This document shows, piece by piece, positions 9,206-16,391 of a DNA stretch of 56,342 nucleotides. How positions within the stretch are numbered: the first letter of the stretch is position 1; each line of letters starts with the position of its first letter. This DNA is from Amycolatopsis acidicola (GTDB taxonomy: Bacteria > Actinomycetota > Actinomycetes > Mycobacteriales > Pseudonocardiaceae), in the NCBI RefSeq assembly GCF_007713735.2, contig NZ_VMNW02000056.1, positions 1 through 56,342 on the forward strand, given 5' to 3'. The position numbers were made by a program, and so were the translations under genes. The notes below the pieces were generated by a model. That model searched no databases. It saw only the letters and a program-made list of their open reading frames with translations, and had not been told where the DNA came from.

Positions 9206-9257
9206 CGAAGCAAGGGATGTTCGCTACCGATCTCGGTAGCGAACATCCCTTGCTTCG
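9206..9257. repeat. Intergenic palindrome, copy 3 (perfect 25-bp stem)
   Basis: CGAAGCAAGGGATGTTCGCT and the next five bases (9206-9230) pair perfectly with 9233-9257, leaving a 2-nt centre. One base differs from the other copies (TTCGCT for TTTGCT), and the opposite arm carries the matching change, so pairing is conserved. It sits between convergent stop codons. Confidence 0.9.
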
Positions 9258-9266
9258 TTTCCGCCC

Positions 9267-9863
9267 TCAGTCCTCCGCGTCCAGTTCGCTGATCCCCCAG
9301 CCCGCCGCGGCCGACAGGCCTTCCAGGTAGCCGATCGCGCGCTCGGTCTTGGGATAGCGCCGCACCAGCTCCCAGAACTCCGCGTCATGCCCGGCGACCC
9401 GCAGATGCGCCAGCTCGTGCACCAGCACGTAGTCCAGCACCCACGCGGGCACCTGCCGCAGCCGCTCGCTGACCCGGATGGTCTTGTCGACCGGCGTGCA
9501 GGACGCCCAGCGCGTGCGCATCGGCGGTACCCACCGGACGCTCACGGGCAGCGCCGACCGATCGAGGTACCGGGCCGACAGTTGGGCACAGCGCGCCAGC
9601 AACGCCGCATCGGTGTTCCGGGATGGAGCAGCGCGCTTCGACTCCGTGCGCTGGAGCTTTCGCTCCATCTCCGTCACCCAGTGTTTCTCCTCGGCGCGAC
9701 TCATCCCGGCTGGTATGAGCACGACCAACGTATCGCCGTCGCGGTACGCGGAGACCGTGCTCCTGCGTCTCGCGCTACGCCGTACTTCGACCTTCTGCTG
9801 CGGGAAATCCGCCTGCTCGGTTTTGTCCCGGCCCCTCAAGGAGGGCACCCGTGCATTCGCCAC
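9267..9863 (-). CDS. YgjP-like M48-type metallopeptidase
   Basis: This 198-residue protein has the zinc site LVHELAHLRVAGHDAEFW, which matches the YgjP metallopeptidase-like family (HELxH followed by H then E). It is preceded by VRWVPPMRTRWASCTPVDKTIRVSERLRQVPAWVLDYV, characteristic of that family. The N-terminal half, with KVEVRRSARRRSTVSAYRDGDTLVVLIP, fits the family's N-terminal beta domain. The protein is cytosolic with no signal peptide. It converges on the zincin gene and is divergent from the split ThiF-like gene. The physiological substrate is not known. Confidence 0.9.
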   Translation of the reverse strand: MANARVPSLRGRDKTEQADFPQQKVEVRRSARRRSTVSAYRDGDTLVVLIPAGMSRAEEKHWVTEMERKLQRTESKRAAPSRNTDAALLARCAQLSARYLDRSALPVSVRWVPPMRTRWASCTPVDKTIRVSERLRQVPAWVLDYVLVHELAHLRVAGHDAEFWELVRRYPKTERAIGYLEGLSAAAGWGISELDAED

Positions 9864-9918
9864 TCGTCCAAGGTAAGGCCACGCACCGACAACTCGGGAG
9901 GGTTCATGCTCAGAGCGA

Positions 9919-9958
9919 CCGAGTTATCCACATCGAATATCTCCTGTGGATAACTCGG
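9919..9958. promoter_or_regulatory. Palindrome made of two inverted DnaA-box sequences
   Basis: CCGAGTTATCCACA at 9919-9932 is repeated as its exact reverse complement at 9945-9958, a 14-bp arm with a 12-nt centre. Each arm contains the consensus DnaA box TTATCCACA. The site lies 40 bp upstream of the ThiF-like gene and 55 bp upstream of the divergent YgjP-like gene. It could be a DnaA-bound operator or an unrelated palindromic operator. Confidence 0.6.
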
Positions 9959-9998
9959 ACCTTCGGTTAGCGAGCTCTTAGCGGGACTCTGTCACCCT

Positions 9999-10802
9999 AT
10001 GCGCATGAATGATCACAACAGCAAGGTCCGTGAACCTCACCTGCCCAAACGGCCCCGGCTCCGGCCCGGTCTGGAGACCTTCGACCGCCGTCCCGGCGAA
10101 GTCCAGATCGGCCTGGACCCCCGGCACGCCCTGGTCGCCACCGGACTGACCCCGGATCTGGTGAAAGTGATGCACAGACTCGACGGGTCTTTCCGCACCG
10201 ACGAACTGTTCGAGATCACCGAGAGCGAAAACGTCGAGAAGCTGCGTGAGATCCTCGCGAGCCTCACTCGCGTCGGCCTGATCGAGGAAGCCTGGTCCCC
10301 GGCGGGGCACGGCCGCGTGGCCGGCGAAGTGGGCATGTGGTCCCTGCGCGCTCGCTACCCGATTCGCGACGCCTTCACCAGGCGCGCCCACAGCGCCGTC
10401 GTCCTCTACGGCCCGGGACGGCTCACCATCGCGATCGCTACCCAGCTCGCCGCGGCCGGCGTCGGGCACGTCCAGGTCGAGACCGATGGCTACGTGTCCG
10501 AGCAGGACACGGGAAGCGGGTACCTCGACTCGGACATCGGCAGGCAGCGGCGGCTGGCCGCGATTTCGGCGATCCAGCGGGTCAACCCGGCGATCAAGGC
10601 CCGCCGCCTCGGCCGGGATCGTCAACCGGAGCTCGCGGTGCTGGCCGATTCCATCGTCCCGGCGCCGGAGATCGTGCGCATGCTCGTCCAGGAGGGCGTG
10701 CCGCACCTGCCGGTGCGCGTGCGAGAAGGCCTCGGCATCGTCGGGCCGCTGGTGTATCCGGGGCGCAGCACGTGCATGCGCTGCGCCGACCTGCACCGGT
10801 AG
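9999..10802 (+). pseudogene. ThiF-like protein, 5' fragment split by the prophage
   Basis: This is the N-terminal part of an E1-like/ThiF family protein (Rv3196-type, resembling leader-peptide-binding partners of cyclodehydratases). Residues 1-100 form a winged-helix-like region (LDGSFRTDELFEI). The Rossmann fold follows with AVVLYGPGRLTIAIATQLAAAGVGHVQV. The fragment ends at CMRCADLHR because the phage supplies a TAG one codon past the crossover. A CxxC pair lies 7 residues before the stop, and the partner CxC pair is on the 3' fragment at 41.7 kb, so the likely zinc site is divided. Reading across the 12-bp core into the right fragment gives DLHRKSMDSRWPTVAGQLAG in frame. The start is the ATG at 9999; another ATG is at 10005. 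Confidence 0.85.
10787..10798. other. attL core of the prophage
   Basis: CGACCTGCACCG is identical to 41436-41447. Sequence to the left continues the ThiF-like gene, and sequence to the right (GTAGAAAACACA) is phage. A short identical core flanked by unrelated arms is normal for serine integrases. The crossover dinucleotide cannot be fixed by eye. Confidence 0.85.
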
Positions 10803-10827
10803 AAAACACAGTTTGAGGAGGATCCCA

Positions 10828-10998
10828 GTGGGCAAGCACACGGAGTACCCGCTCACCACCACCGAAGCGCGCATCTACGCCGATCACTGCCGCGGCATCG
10901 ACCTCTTCGAGATCGGCTTGGCCGAGGGGATGACCGAGGCCAGTGTCACCCGCGTCATCGACCGCATCGTCGACAAGCTCGAGGCGGTGGCCGCATGA
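10828..10998 (+). CDS. Small LuxR/GerE-like HTH protein, first prophage gene
   Basis: The protein has 56 residues from a GTG at 10828, with GAGGAG five to ten bases upstream of the start region. Nearly the whole protein resembles a GerE-type helix-turn-helix: YPLTTTEARIYADHCRGIDL, then EIGLAEGMTEASVTRVIDRI. No receiver or ligand domain is present. It lies 30 bp inside attL, and its stop overlaps the next start as ATGA. It may regulate the left end of the element; the target is unknown. Confidence 0.65.
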   Translation: MGKHTEYPLTTTEARIYADHCRGIDLFEIGLAEGMTEASVTRVIDRIVDKLEAVAA

Positions 10999-11051
10999 TC
11001 GCCGAAGACGAAAGGGCCGACAACGAGCGGATTCTCGGCGGTGCGCGATGA
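10995..11051 (+). CDS. 18-residue micro-ORF linking two prophage genes
   Basis: An ATG at 10995 overlaps the preceding stop as ATGA, and its own TGA overlaps the next ATG in the same way. The peptide is MIAEDERADNERILGGAR, strongly charged. It may be a true microprotein or may simply keep ribosomes moving between its two neighbours. The support is positional only. Confidence 0.4.
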   Translation: MIAEDERADNERILGGAR

Positions 11052-11467
11052 GCCTCTTCGAAGCCACCGACGGCGACCGCCGCCGCCAGCAGCGGGAGAA
11101 CCTCGCCGGTCTCACGAAGCTGGTGGAACTCGGCGCCAAGCGCAAGCTGTCTCCGCTCACGTGGAGGCTGCCGGACGGGTACGGAACATTGTCCGGCAAC
11201 GTCGAGACCATTCCGCGGGCTGCGCAACACCCGCGCGACACCTTCAAGGCATGGCACGACGCGATCGCCGCGCTGCCGCGAGTCGAGCCCGGAAAGCTCG
11301 GATTCCGTCGAGACGGGGCGCCGCGCGCCGAAGGCACCCGGGACGGAAAGACGTGGCTGATCGCCGTATTCAAGCTCCCCCTCGCCAAGCAGGGCAGCTG
11401 GCCGTGCTGCGAGTTTGTGATCCAGGCCGAGTGGTACGAAGACGAGCTCGCCGAGGCGGCGGGCTGA
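11048..11467 (+). CDS. Hypothetical prophage protein
   Basis: The 139-residue protein starts at an ATG overlapping the micro-ORF stop. It is charged and soluble, with an N-terminal helix (DRRRQQRENLAGLTKLVELG) and a C-terminal beta-rich part ending KTWLIAVFKLPLAKQGSWPC. It contains no Cys pairs or membrane segments. I do not recognise the family. Its place in a translationally coupled string with the HTH protein suggests a regulatory or superinfection role, which is a guess from context. A ten-codon reading frame overlaps its stop (TGATG) and is probably not functional. Confidence 0.6.
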   Translation: MSLFEATDGDRRRQQRENLAGLTKLVELGAKRKLSPLTWRLPDGYGTLSGNVETIPRAAQHPRDTFKAWHDAIAALPRVEPGKLGFRRDGAPRAEGTRDGKTWLIAVFKLPLAKQGSWPCCEFVIQAEWYEDELAEAAG

Positions 11468-11586
11468 TGGCGCGCCCGAACCCGACGGTCCGCCCGTAAC
11501 ACCCAACACGGCCCTTGCGACACCAAATAGCTTGCCGTGCGTGATGTGCCTGCACCCGACTTATTCGACCTCAAGGAAAGGCGCGC

Positions 11587-11936
11587 CGATGACGCCCAAC
11601 CAGAACAACCAGCCTGCGCCCTATTTTCCCCCGCAAGGCACGCCGGCTCCCTACGGCTATAACCAGCCAGGACCATGGCAGCAACAACAGCCGCAGTGGT
11701 ACTGGACCCCGCAAGTCCAGCCCGCACACCCGAACAACGGGGCCGGCGTCGTCGGGCTCGTGCTGAGCATCATCGGCCTGTTCATCCCGTTCGTCAGTCT
11801 GATCGCGATCCCCTTCGCGGCTGTCGGGGTCAGTCGGGTTCGTTCGAAGCAGGCGAACAACAAGGGCTCCGCCATCACTGGTCTACTTCTGAGCATTCTC
11901 GGATGCCTGTGGATTGTGGTGCTGTTCGCGCTTTAG
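11587..11936 (+). CDS. Proline-rich membrane protein, DUF4190-like
   Basis: The 116-residue protein starts at the ATG at 11587, with AAGGAAAG about ten bases upstream. The first 50 residues are rich in Pro, Gln, Asn and Tyr and probably disordered. Two hydrophobic helices follow, VVGLVLSIIGLFIPFVSLIAIPFA and ITGLLLSILGCLWIVVLFAL, joined by a basic loop with SRVRSKQANNKG. This is the DUF4190 pattern common in actinobacterial membrane proteins. It converges on the XRE-TPR regulator with only 12 bp between the stops. It could act in lysogenic conversion or exclusion, but nothing in the sequence decides this. Confidence 0.65.
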
Positions 11937-11948
11937 CGACGCTTGCGT

Positions 11949-13082
11949 TTAGCGAGACACCGTCAGCCGTTCGATCATGGTTTCAACGGCGGCAATCCGC
12001 ACCTGTAGGCGCATGGAGTTCACCGCGGTGGCATCCTTGCGGGCCGTCGCCAGCGCCGCGCGGGCCGCGTCGAGTTCGCCTGATTTCGCCCAGGCTTCGG
12101 CGATCCATGTCCGGTAGAGCGCTTTCTCCCGGGCATGGTCGGGCGCGTACCCGGCGACCGCGGCGGAGATGAGCGGTTCGGCGCGGGCCGGTTGGCCGAT
12201 CTCGATCAAGCACCGCCCGGCCATCACGTCGATCTCGGACCGGTCGAGCCAGTAGGTCCACTCCGGCTCCGGCGCACTGTCCGAACGGGACTCGTACGTG
12301 TCGTCCACGTCGTCGAGGGCGCGGCGGGTGGCGTCGTCGTCGCGGGCCTTCGCACTGGCCCAGGCAACCCGTTCCAGCAGCAGCGCGTGGGCCTTCGGGC
12401 TGGCACCGGTGGCTCCCTTGACGGCCGACCGGGCCAGGAGGGCGGCATCGGCGGGGTTGCCGACGTTGGCCAGCTGGTAGCTGAGGCTGGAAAGCAGTTG
12501 CCCGGCCAGCGCGCGGTCTCCGGCATCCTGGGCGGCTGAGACGCCGTTGAGGTAGGTGTACTCGGCTTCGGCGTACCGTCCGGCGTCGCTGGAGACCCAC
12601 CCGGCCAGCTGGGCCAGCTCCCCGACCACCGTGAGGAGCCGCCGGCCGATCGGCTCGGCGTAGGACGCGTGCGCCACCAGGTCCTCGGCGGCGGCCAGCT
12701 CGCGCTCGACGATCGGGTACAGGTCACCCCCGCCGATCGTGTCGTCGAGGTGGCGCAGCTCGATCACCCGGCGCTCCATCTCCTCGGCCAGCGAGACCCC
12801 GACCCGGCGCCCGGCGGCCGCATGCACCTGTGCCGGAGTGTCGGCGACGAGCCACTCGTGCGCGACCCGCAGCGGTTCGAGGGACGGCCCGTAGAGCACG
12901 GCCAGGGGGACGCCGAGGGCCCGAGAGTAGGCCGTCACGTGCTCGGGCTGGAGCGTGCGGCGGCCGGTCTCGAGCTGGCTCAGGTAGGGCTTTGAGTAGT
13001 GGGTGCGCTGGGCCATGGCAGCCAGGCTCAGGCCCGCGTTCTCGCGCGCCTGCCGCAGCCTCTCGCCGGAGCCCATCTGCAA
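11949..13082 (-). CDS. XRE-family regulator with TPR-like C-terminal region
   Basis: The protein has 377 residues. Residues about 5-62 are an XRE helix-turn-helix (ERLRQARENAGLSLAAMAQR, then SQLETGRRTLQPEHVTAYSRALGVPLAVLYG). The rest is an alpha-helical repeat region of TPR type, with repeated units such as AEAEYTYLNGVSAAQDAGDR and AWASAKARDDDATRRALDDV. This architecture is widespread in actinomycete mobile elements and resembles peptide- or ligand-sensing regulators. It is divergent from the GntR gene across about 100 bp. It is a candidate lysogeny regulator, since no classical small phage repressor was recognised. Confidence 0.8.
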   Translation of the reverse strand: MQMGSGERLRQARENAGLSLAAMAQRTHYSKPYLSQLETGRRTLQPEHVTAYSRALGVPLAVLYGPSLEPLRVAHEWLVADTPAQVHAAAGRRVGVSLAEEMERRVIELRHLDDTIGGGDLYPIVERELAAAEDLVAHASYAEPIGRRLLTVVGELAQLAGWVSSDAGRYAEAEYTYLNGVSAAQDAGDRALAGQLLSSLSYQLANVGNPADAALLARSAVKGATGASPKAHALLLERVAWASAKARDDDATRRALDDVDDTYESRSDSAPEPEWTYWLDRSEIDVMAGRCLIEIGQPARAEPLISAAVAGYAPDHAREKALYRTWIAEAWAKSGELDAARAALATARKDATAVNSMRLQVRIAAVETMIERLTVSR

Positions 13083-13185
13083 ACCCTTGCTAACCGCGAA
13101 CGTCTTCCCCGATCACTCCCTGTGTTGCCAGGGTAGCGAGACGACGCTAGTCGAAGCGCCGGGACGCGGAAAGGAGGACCACGAC

Positions 13186-13644
13186 ATGAACTGGTTCGTC
13201 AGCGCGGATGGTCACTGCCACCCGCTTGACGATGGTCCTGCAGTGCCCTGGTGGTGGCCCACGAACGAGGAGTACGACGTGATCGACCGCAGCAAGGCCC
13301 TCAACCGGGACATCCCGGGGTACGTGCACGAGCAGCTGGCCCACGACATCACCGTGCGCATCGCCGAAGGCGATCTTCGCCCGCGCACGCCGTTACCATC
13401 GGAACGCCGCGTGTGCGTGGAGTACGGCGTCGCGATTGGGACCGCCCGGCAAGCGGTCAAGAACCTGGCGGACGCGGGCCTCCTACAGACCTTCCCGTCC
13501 AAGGGAACCTACGTGACCGTGAAGGGGCCGGAGCTGGCGAAAAAGCTGTTGGCGGAACAGGGGGCTGAGGAGGAGCCCGAGCCGGTGAGCGACCTCTTCC
13601 CCCGGATCAACCGTCCCGGTGCAGCTCGCGGACTTGGCGCTTGA
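13186..13644 (+). CDS. GntR-family regulator (KorSA-like context)
   Basis: The protein has 152 residues from the ATG at 13186, with AAAGGAGG seven or so bases upstream. The first 45 residues are an extra N-terminal segment. A GntR winged helix follows: YVHEQLAHDITVRIAEGDL, LPSERRVCVEYGVAIGTARQ and AGLLQTFPSKGTYV. There is no effector domain, only a short acidic tail. Such stand-alone GntR proteins control transfer and replication genes of actinomycete integrative elements (KorSA of pSAM2 is the model), so its presence in a phage suggests recombination with such an element. Its 3' end overlaps the convergent BldC-like gene by 38 bp. Confidence 0.75.
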   Translation: MNWFVSADGHCHPLDDGPAVPWWWPTNEEYDVIDRSKALNRDIPGYVHEQLAHDITVRIAEGDLRPRTPLPSERRVCVEYGVAIGTARQAVKNLADAGLLQTFPSKGTYVTVKGPELAKKLLAEQGAEEEPEPVSDLFPRINRPGAARGLGA

Positions 13645-13792
13645 GGTCCTCGACGTCCCAGCGGTTGTGACCGCCTGCGGTCTTGCCTGCCGGGGTGACC
13701 AGCCCTTCGCGGGCCCAGCGGTCCAAGGTGCTCCGGTCGACGGACAACGCCTTGGCGGCTTCGCCGGTGCCGACTAGTCGATCTTGAACCAC
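13607..13792 (-). CDS. BldC/excisionase-like MerR-type HTH protein
   Basis: The 61-residue protein starts at GTG 13792 and is almost entirely one MerR-like winged helix: GTGEAAKALSVDRSTLDRWA, then EGLVTPAGKTAGGHNRWDVEDLKRQVREL. The GGHNRW turn is characteristic of BldC and small excisionase-like proteins. Its upstream side faces the direct-repeat array and the divergent gene at 13921, so it may bind that array, as BldC-type proteins bind tandem repeats. It could regulate early genes or assist recombination. Confidence 0.75.
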   Translation of the reverse strand: MVQDRLVGTGEAAKALSVDRSTLDRWAREGLVTPAGKTAGGHNRWDVEDLKRQVRELHRDG

Positions 13793-13816
13793 GCGTCACA
13801 GCAGATCACGGGCACC

Positions 13817-13893
13817 TTGCTACGTTCCACCCGCTTGCTACGTTCACCACATTTGCTGCATTATGTCGCTACGTTTACCACGTTTGCCATGTT
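13817..13893. promoter_or_regulatory. Direct-repeat (iteron-like) array between divergent genes
   Basis: Five copies of a 10-mer related to TTGCTACGTT begin at 13817, 13835, 13853, 13866 and 13884. Three of the four steps are exactly 18 bp and one is 13 bp. Copies one and two are identical; the others are TTGCTGCATT, TCGCTACGTT and TTGCCATGTT. The array lies between the BldC-like gene and the gene at 13921. It looks like a tandem operator for a small HTH protein, or iterons. Confidence 0.7.
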
Positions 13894-13920
13894 CGGAAAG
13901 ATCATTGGAGGTGGGCGCCC

Positions 13921-14157
13921 GTGTCGGACATGGATCTGGACAAGTACTTGGAGCAGGGGCTCATCTCGGTCGACCAGGCGACGCTCCTGACCGTCGTCGC
14001 GATGGCCGAACGGCACCACGCCACGGTGCCGGAGATGGCGGCCGAACTGATCCACGACGGCATCGCGGCCAGGGCGACCCGCGCCACGAAGGATCACGAG
14101 TGCAAGCGCGGCCAGCTCAACCCGCGCTTCTGCGCGATCTGCTCCGCACCCATGTGA
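13921..14157 (+). CDS. Hypothetical small protein with C-terminal Cys cluster
   Basis: The 78-residue protein starts at a GTG preceded by GGAGGTG seven bases upstream. The N-terminal part is helical (DMDLDKYLEQGLISVDQATLLTVVAMAERH). The C-terminus carries HECKRGQLNPRFCAICSAPM, where one Cys and a CxxC could bind a metal. It is the first gene rightward of the direct-repeat array and is probably controlled by it. I do not recognise the family. Similar small proteins sit beside replication genes in actinomycete integrative elements. Confidence 0.65.
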   Translation: MSDMDLDKYLEQGLISVDQATLLTVVAMAERHHATVPEMAAELIHDGIAARATRATKDHECKRGQLNPRFCAICSAPM

Positions 14158-14191
14158 AAGCTTCACCATCCCGCACCGGAGGGAAACGATC

Positions 14192-14419
14192 ATGAGCGCA
14201 CGTCCGCGCTTTTACACCAGCCCCCGCCCGAGCGCCCCCAGCTCGGCCTCCTCGGCCACCGAGTCCGGCCAGGACACGTCGCTCACCGTCTCGGACTCGG
14301 GCTTGATCCGGCAGGCGAACCCGGACGGTTCGACCACGTCCTACGCCACCACGCCCGAGGCCGCCCAGGAGGCGACGAACGAACTGTTCGGCAAGGACAC
14401 GAAGATCACGCCGCTGTAA
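14192..14419 (+). CDS. Hypothetical small Ser/Thr-rich protein
   Basis: The 75-residue protein starts at an ATG preceded by GGAGGGAAA. It is rich in Ser, Thr, Pro and Ala and begins MSARPRFYTSPRPSAPSSAS. The C-terminal half (LIRQANPDGSTTSYATTPEA) looks more ordered. There is no membrane segment and no recognised motif. It forms an operon with the gene at 13921 (34 bp apart) and is followed by a strong terminator. Confidence 0.55.
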   Translation: MSARPRFYTSPRPSAPSSASSATESGQDTSLTVSDSGLIRQANPDGSTTSYATTPEAAQEATNELFGKDTKITPL

Positions 14420-14478
14420 CCGAAGCTGCGCCGGTTTCACCCGGTCCTCGCGGGTGTTGTGCCGACCGGCGTAAGAGG

Positions 14479-14535
14479 AGCCCCCGGCCCTGGGCGTCGA
14501 TGTTGGCAGCGCGCCTCACGGGTCGGGGGCTTTTT
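14479..14535 (+). terminator. Rho-independent terminator after the early operon
   Basis: GAGCCCCCGGCCC (from 14479) pairs with GGGTCGGGGGCT (about 14519-14531) with one mismatch, and TTTTT follows. It ends the 13921-14419 transcription unit. The remaining 160 bp up to the next gene contain a short inverted repeat, AGTGA...TCACT near 14567-14582, and an AT-rich TTATATAGG at about 14623. These may belong to the promoter of the replication region, but I could not define it. Confidence 0.8.
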
Positions 14536-14696
14536 GCGTGCTTCAGTCGGCGGTGCATAGTTGGAAAGTGATACTCGTCACTACAAATCAGGTTTCCCAG
14601 CTCGTTCGGTTACGGCACAACCCTTATATAGGTAAGAGCGAAACTCGTTCCTGCGGCCCCGCACCCCAGCCGTCCCTTCACCACGGGGGTCAACAA

Positions 14697-14783
14697 TGAG
14701 CATCACCACTCGAGCCGCCCTTGCACTAGCCGTTCTACTACAACTTGCGGGCGTAGCCTTGACGCTTGCGCCGCAGCCGTGAG
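14697..14783 (+). CDS. 28-residue hydrophobic peptide
   Basis: An ATG at 14697 encodes MSITTRAALALAVLLQLAGV and ends after ALTLAPQP. It is a single hydrophobic helix with a basic residue near the N-terminus, so probably a membrane-inserted peptide. It overlaps the start of the RepA-like frame. Comparable tiny hydrophobic proteins precede replication or spread genes in actinomycete integrative elements. Its existence rests on composition and position. Confidence 0.45.
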
Positions 14784-15734
14784 GCCACTCGATACGCCGG
14801 CGACACGAGAGAAGCGTTTCGCGAGCTCGGACTTACTCCCGACGAGGCCGGCTGTTTGAAGTTCGGGGATGACGAGGAATTCCCGGGGTTCTTGCATCTG
14901 TGGAGCGACAACCCGCCGGGCTTCCTTCAGGACTACGTCCGGGAGACCGGGCGGAAGAGCATCAGCAAGTTCAACTACGTGGCTTGGCGAAACCACGCGG
15001 GCGACACCAAGGCGGCCTACCGCGAGCTCGGCCTAGGCGAAACCAACGACAGCGATGCTGCTGACTACGCCGAGTTCCTCGCAGAGCTCACCAACGCGGA
15101 AGATCTCCCTGATAACCACAGCGTTACCCATTTTACAAATGGGATGGGTAACGGTGTGCTCGAAATCGCAGGTCAAAGCGTTGCTGAGCAGGCAGTTCAC
15201 CACTCTGAAAACCAGAAAGTGGTGAACACCGAAGACGACGCAGAGCCGAGCCCCGAGGATCTCTACACCGCCGCGGAACTGGCCTACGTGCCTGCCCACC
15301 TGCGAACCCTGGTCGGACGCGAGATTGGCATCAGGCGCGCTCGGAAACTAGCCCAAGAGATCGACGGCCGCGTACAGGTACAGCTTGCCGAGGAGGCCGC
15401 CGAGGAGGGAGACATAGCTATCAACATGGTTACCGCCTTCAACGCGGAATACGACGATGAGGAATACACGGTCGTCGGGTTGCTCGGACAAGGGTCCAAG
15501 GCCCTGTTCACAGCACCAGCCAAGGCAGGCAAGACGACGACAATGTCAAGCCTTGTCTACTCGCTGTCACACGGCAAGCCGTTCCTCGACCACTTCGACG
15601 TCCCCGAGCGTCAACGCGTGTTCATCATCGATACGGAGATGACGCAGCGAAAGCACGTCGAGTGGCTCCGCGGCGTGAACATCGATCCCGAGCTGGTCAG
15701 TACCGCGTACATGCGCGGGCAGGCCCAGCGGTAG
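14766..15734 (+). pseudogene. RepA-like AAA ATPase, truncated after Walker B
   Basis: The readable part is 322 residues, starting at a TTG at 14766. Residues 1-80 contain two repeats of the type REAFRELGLTPDE / KAAYRELGLGETND. An RepA/RecA-like ATPase domain begins near residue 235, with Walker A LFTAPAKAGKTTTMSSLVYS and Walker B VFIIDTEMTQRKHVEWL. The reading stops at AYMRGQAQR, where family members continue for another 100 or more residues with the rest of the RecA fold. High-GC3 fragments of what may be the lost C-terminal part continue to about 16046 in other frames. ATPase activity is therefore unlikely. It was presumably the replication initiator helicase of the element. Confidence 0.65.
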
Positions 15735-16391
15735 TAGATCAAAACCCCAGGTCACAGCCTTCCGATCCATTGACCTACTCACCACAAAATCAGGTCGAAA
15801 AGGACACAGGCAGTACCGAACTCGACACGCATGGCAACGACATCGCCATCTCGCGTGGCTGTACAGCACGGGCAAACTCCGCGCCGAGCCGAACACACGC
15901 TACGTGGCTCTCGAAGCCGCAACCATGGGGCCTCGCTCTTGGCTGAACGAACGGGACTCTCCGAGCCCACCGTGCGCAAAGCCGTCCTCCAGCATCACCC
16001 GCGCAGCTTGTTCGATGGTGCCTTCGCTCGCGGCCGGGTGACTTGAATCCTTGGGGTCGTCGTTCAAGTTTCCGCGTTCGGACTTGAATCCGCTGGGCTC
16101 CTGCAGAAACGACATAGTTTCGGCACGAATTACGGCATCCGCTTGGGTCCGATGCTAGGCGGCTCAAGCTGGCCAATCCCGTTGTGTCGTTTTGACATGC
16201 CCGTGACCAGCAAGGTTGTCGTTTTACCCCCTCATTCAAACTCTCTCTCATGGGAGAAAAGAGATAGAAAGAGTGTTTGAGCTTGGCGACATACCGACAT
16301 GCCCTGGTGCAAATCAAAGCTTACGCGGACCACCCCTACTCTTCTACATGGTTAGGGGAGGAAGTACATAACTACACCAAATCACACCGGT
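15735..16391 (+). pseudogene. Gene-poor stretch with decayed coding remnants
   Basis: No intact gene is supported here. From about 15850 one plus frame reads AWLYSTGKLRAEPNTRYVAL with G/C at most third positions. It is then lost, and another frame reads LLAERTGLSEPTVRKAVLQH up to a stop at 16046, which looks like a winged-helix end. These fit a C-terminal remnant of the truncated RepA-like gene, broken by a deletion and a frameshift. GACTTGAATCC occurs at 16040-16050 and again at 16081-16091. The final 300 bp are AT-richer and hold one inverted repeat. Confidence 0.5.
16236..16280. repeat. Imperfect inverted repeat
   Basis: TCAAACTCTCTCTC at 16236-16249 pairs with GAAAGAGTGTTTGA at 16267-16280, with two or three mismatches. 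It lies in the gene-poor stretch, upstream of nothing obvious on the plus strand and downstream of the leftward resolvase-like gene. It could be a weak terminator for that gene or a relic. Confidence 0.4.

Noticed and set aside
13817..13893. CRISPR array
   Set aside because: The repeats are only about 10 bp with 8-bp gaps, are degenerate and have no cas genes nearby.
15900..16115. Leftward 71-residue frame in the gene-poor stretch
   Set aside because: Composition is not convincing, and the plus-strand remnants with high GC3 explain the sequence better.
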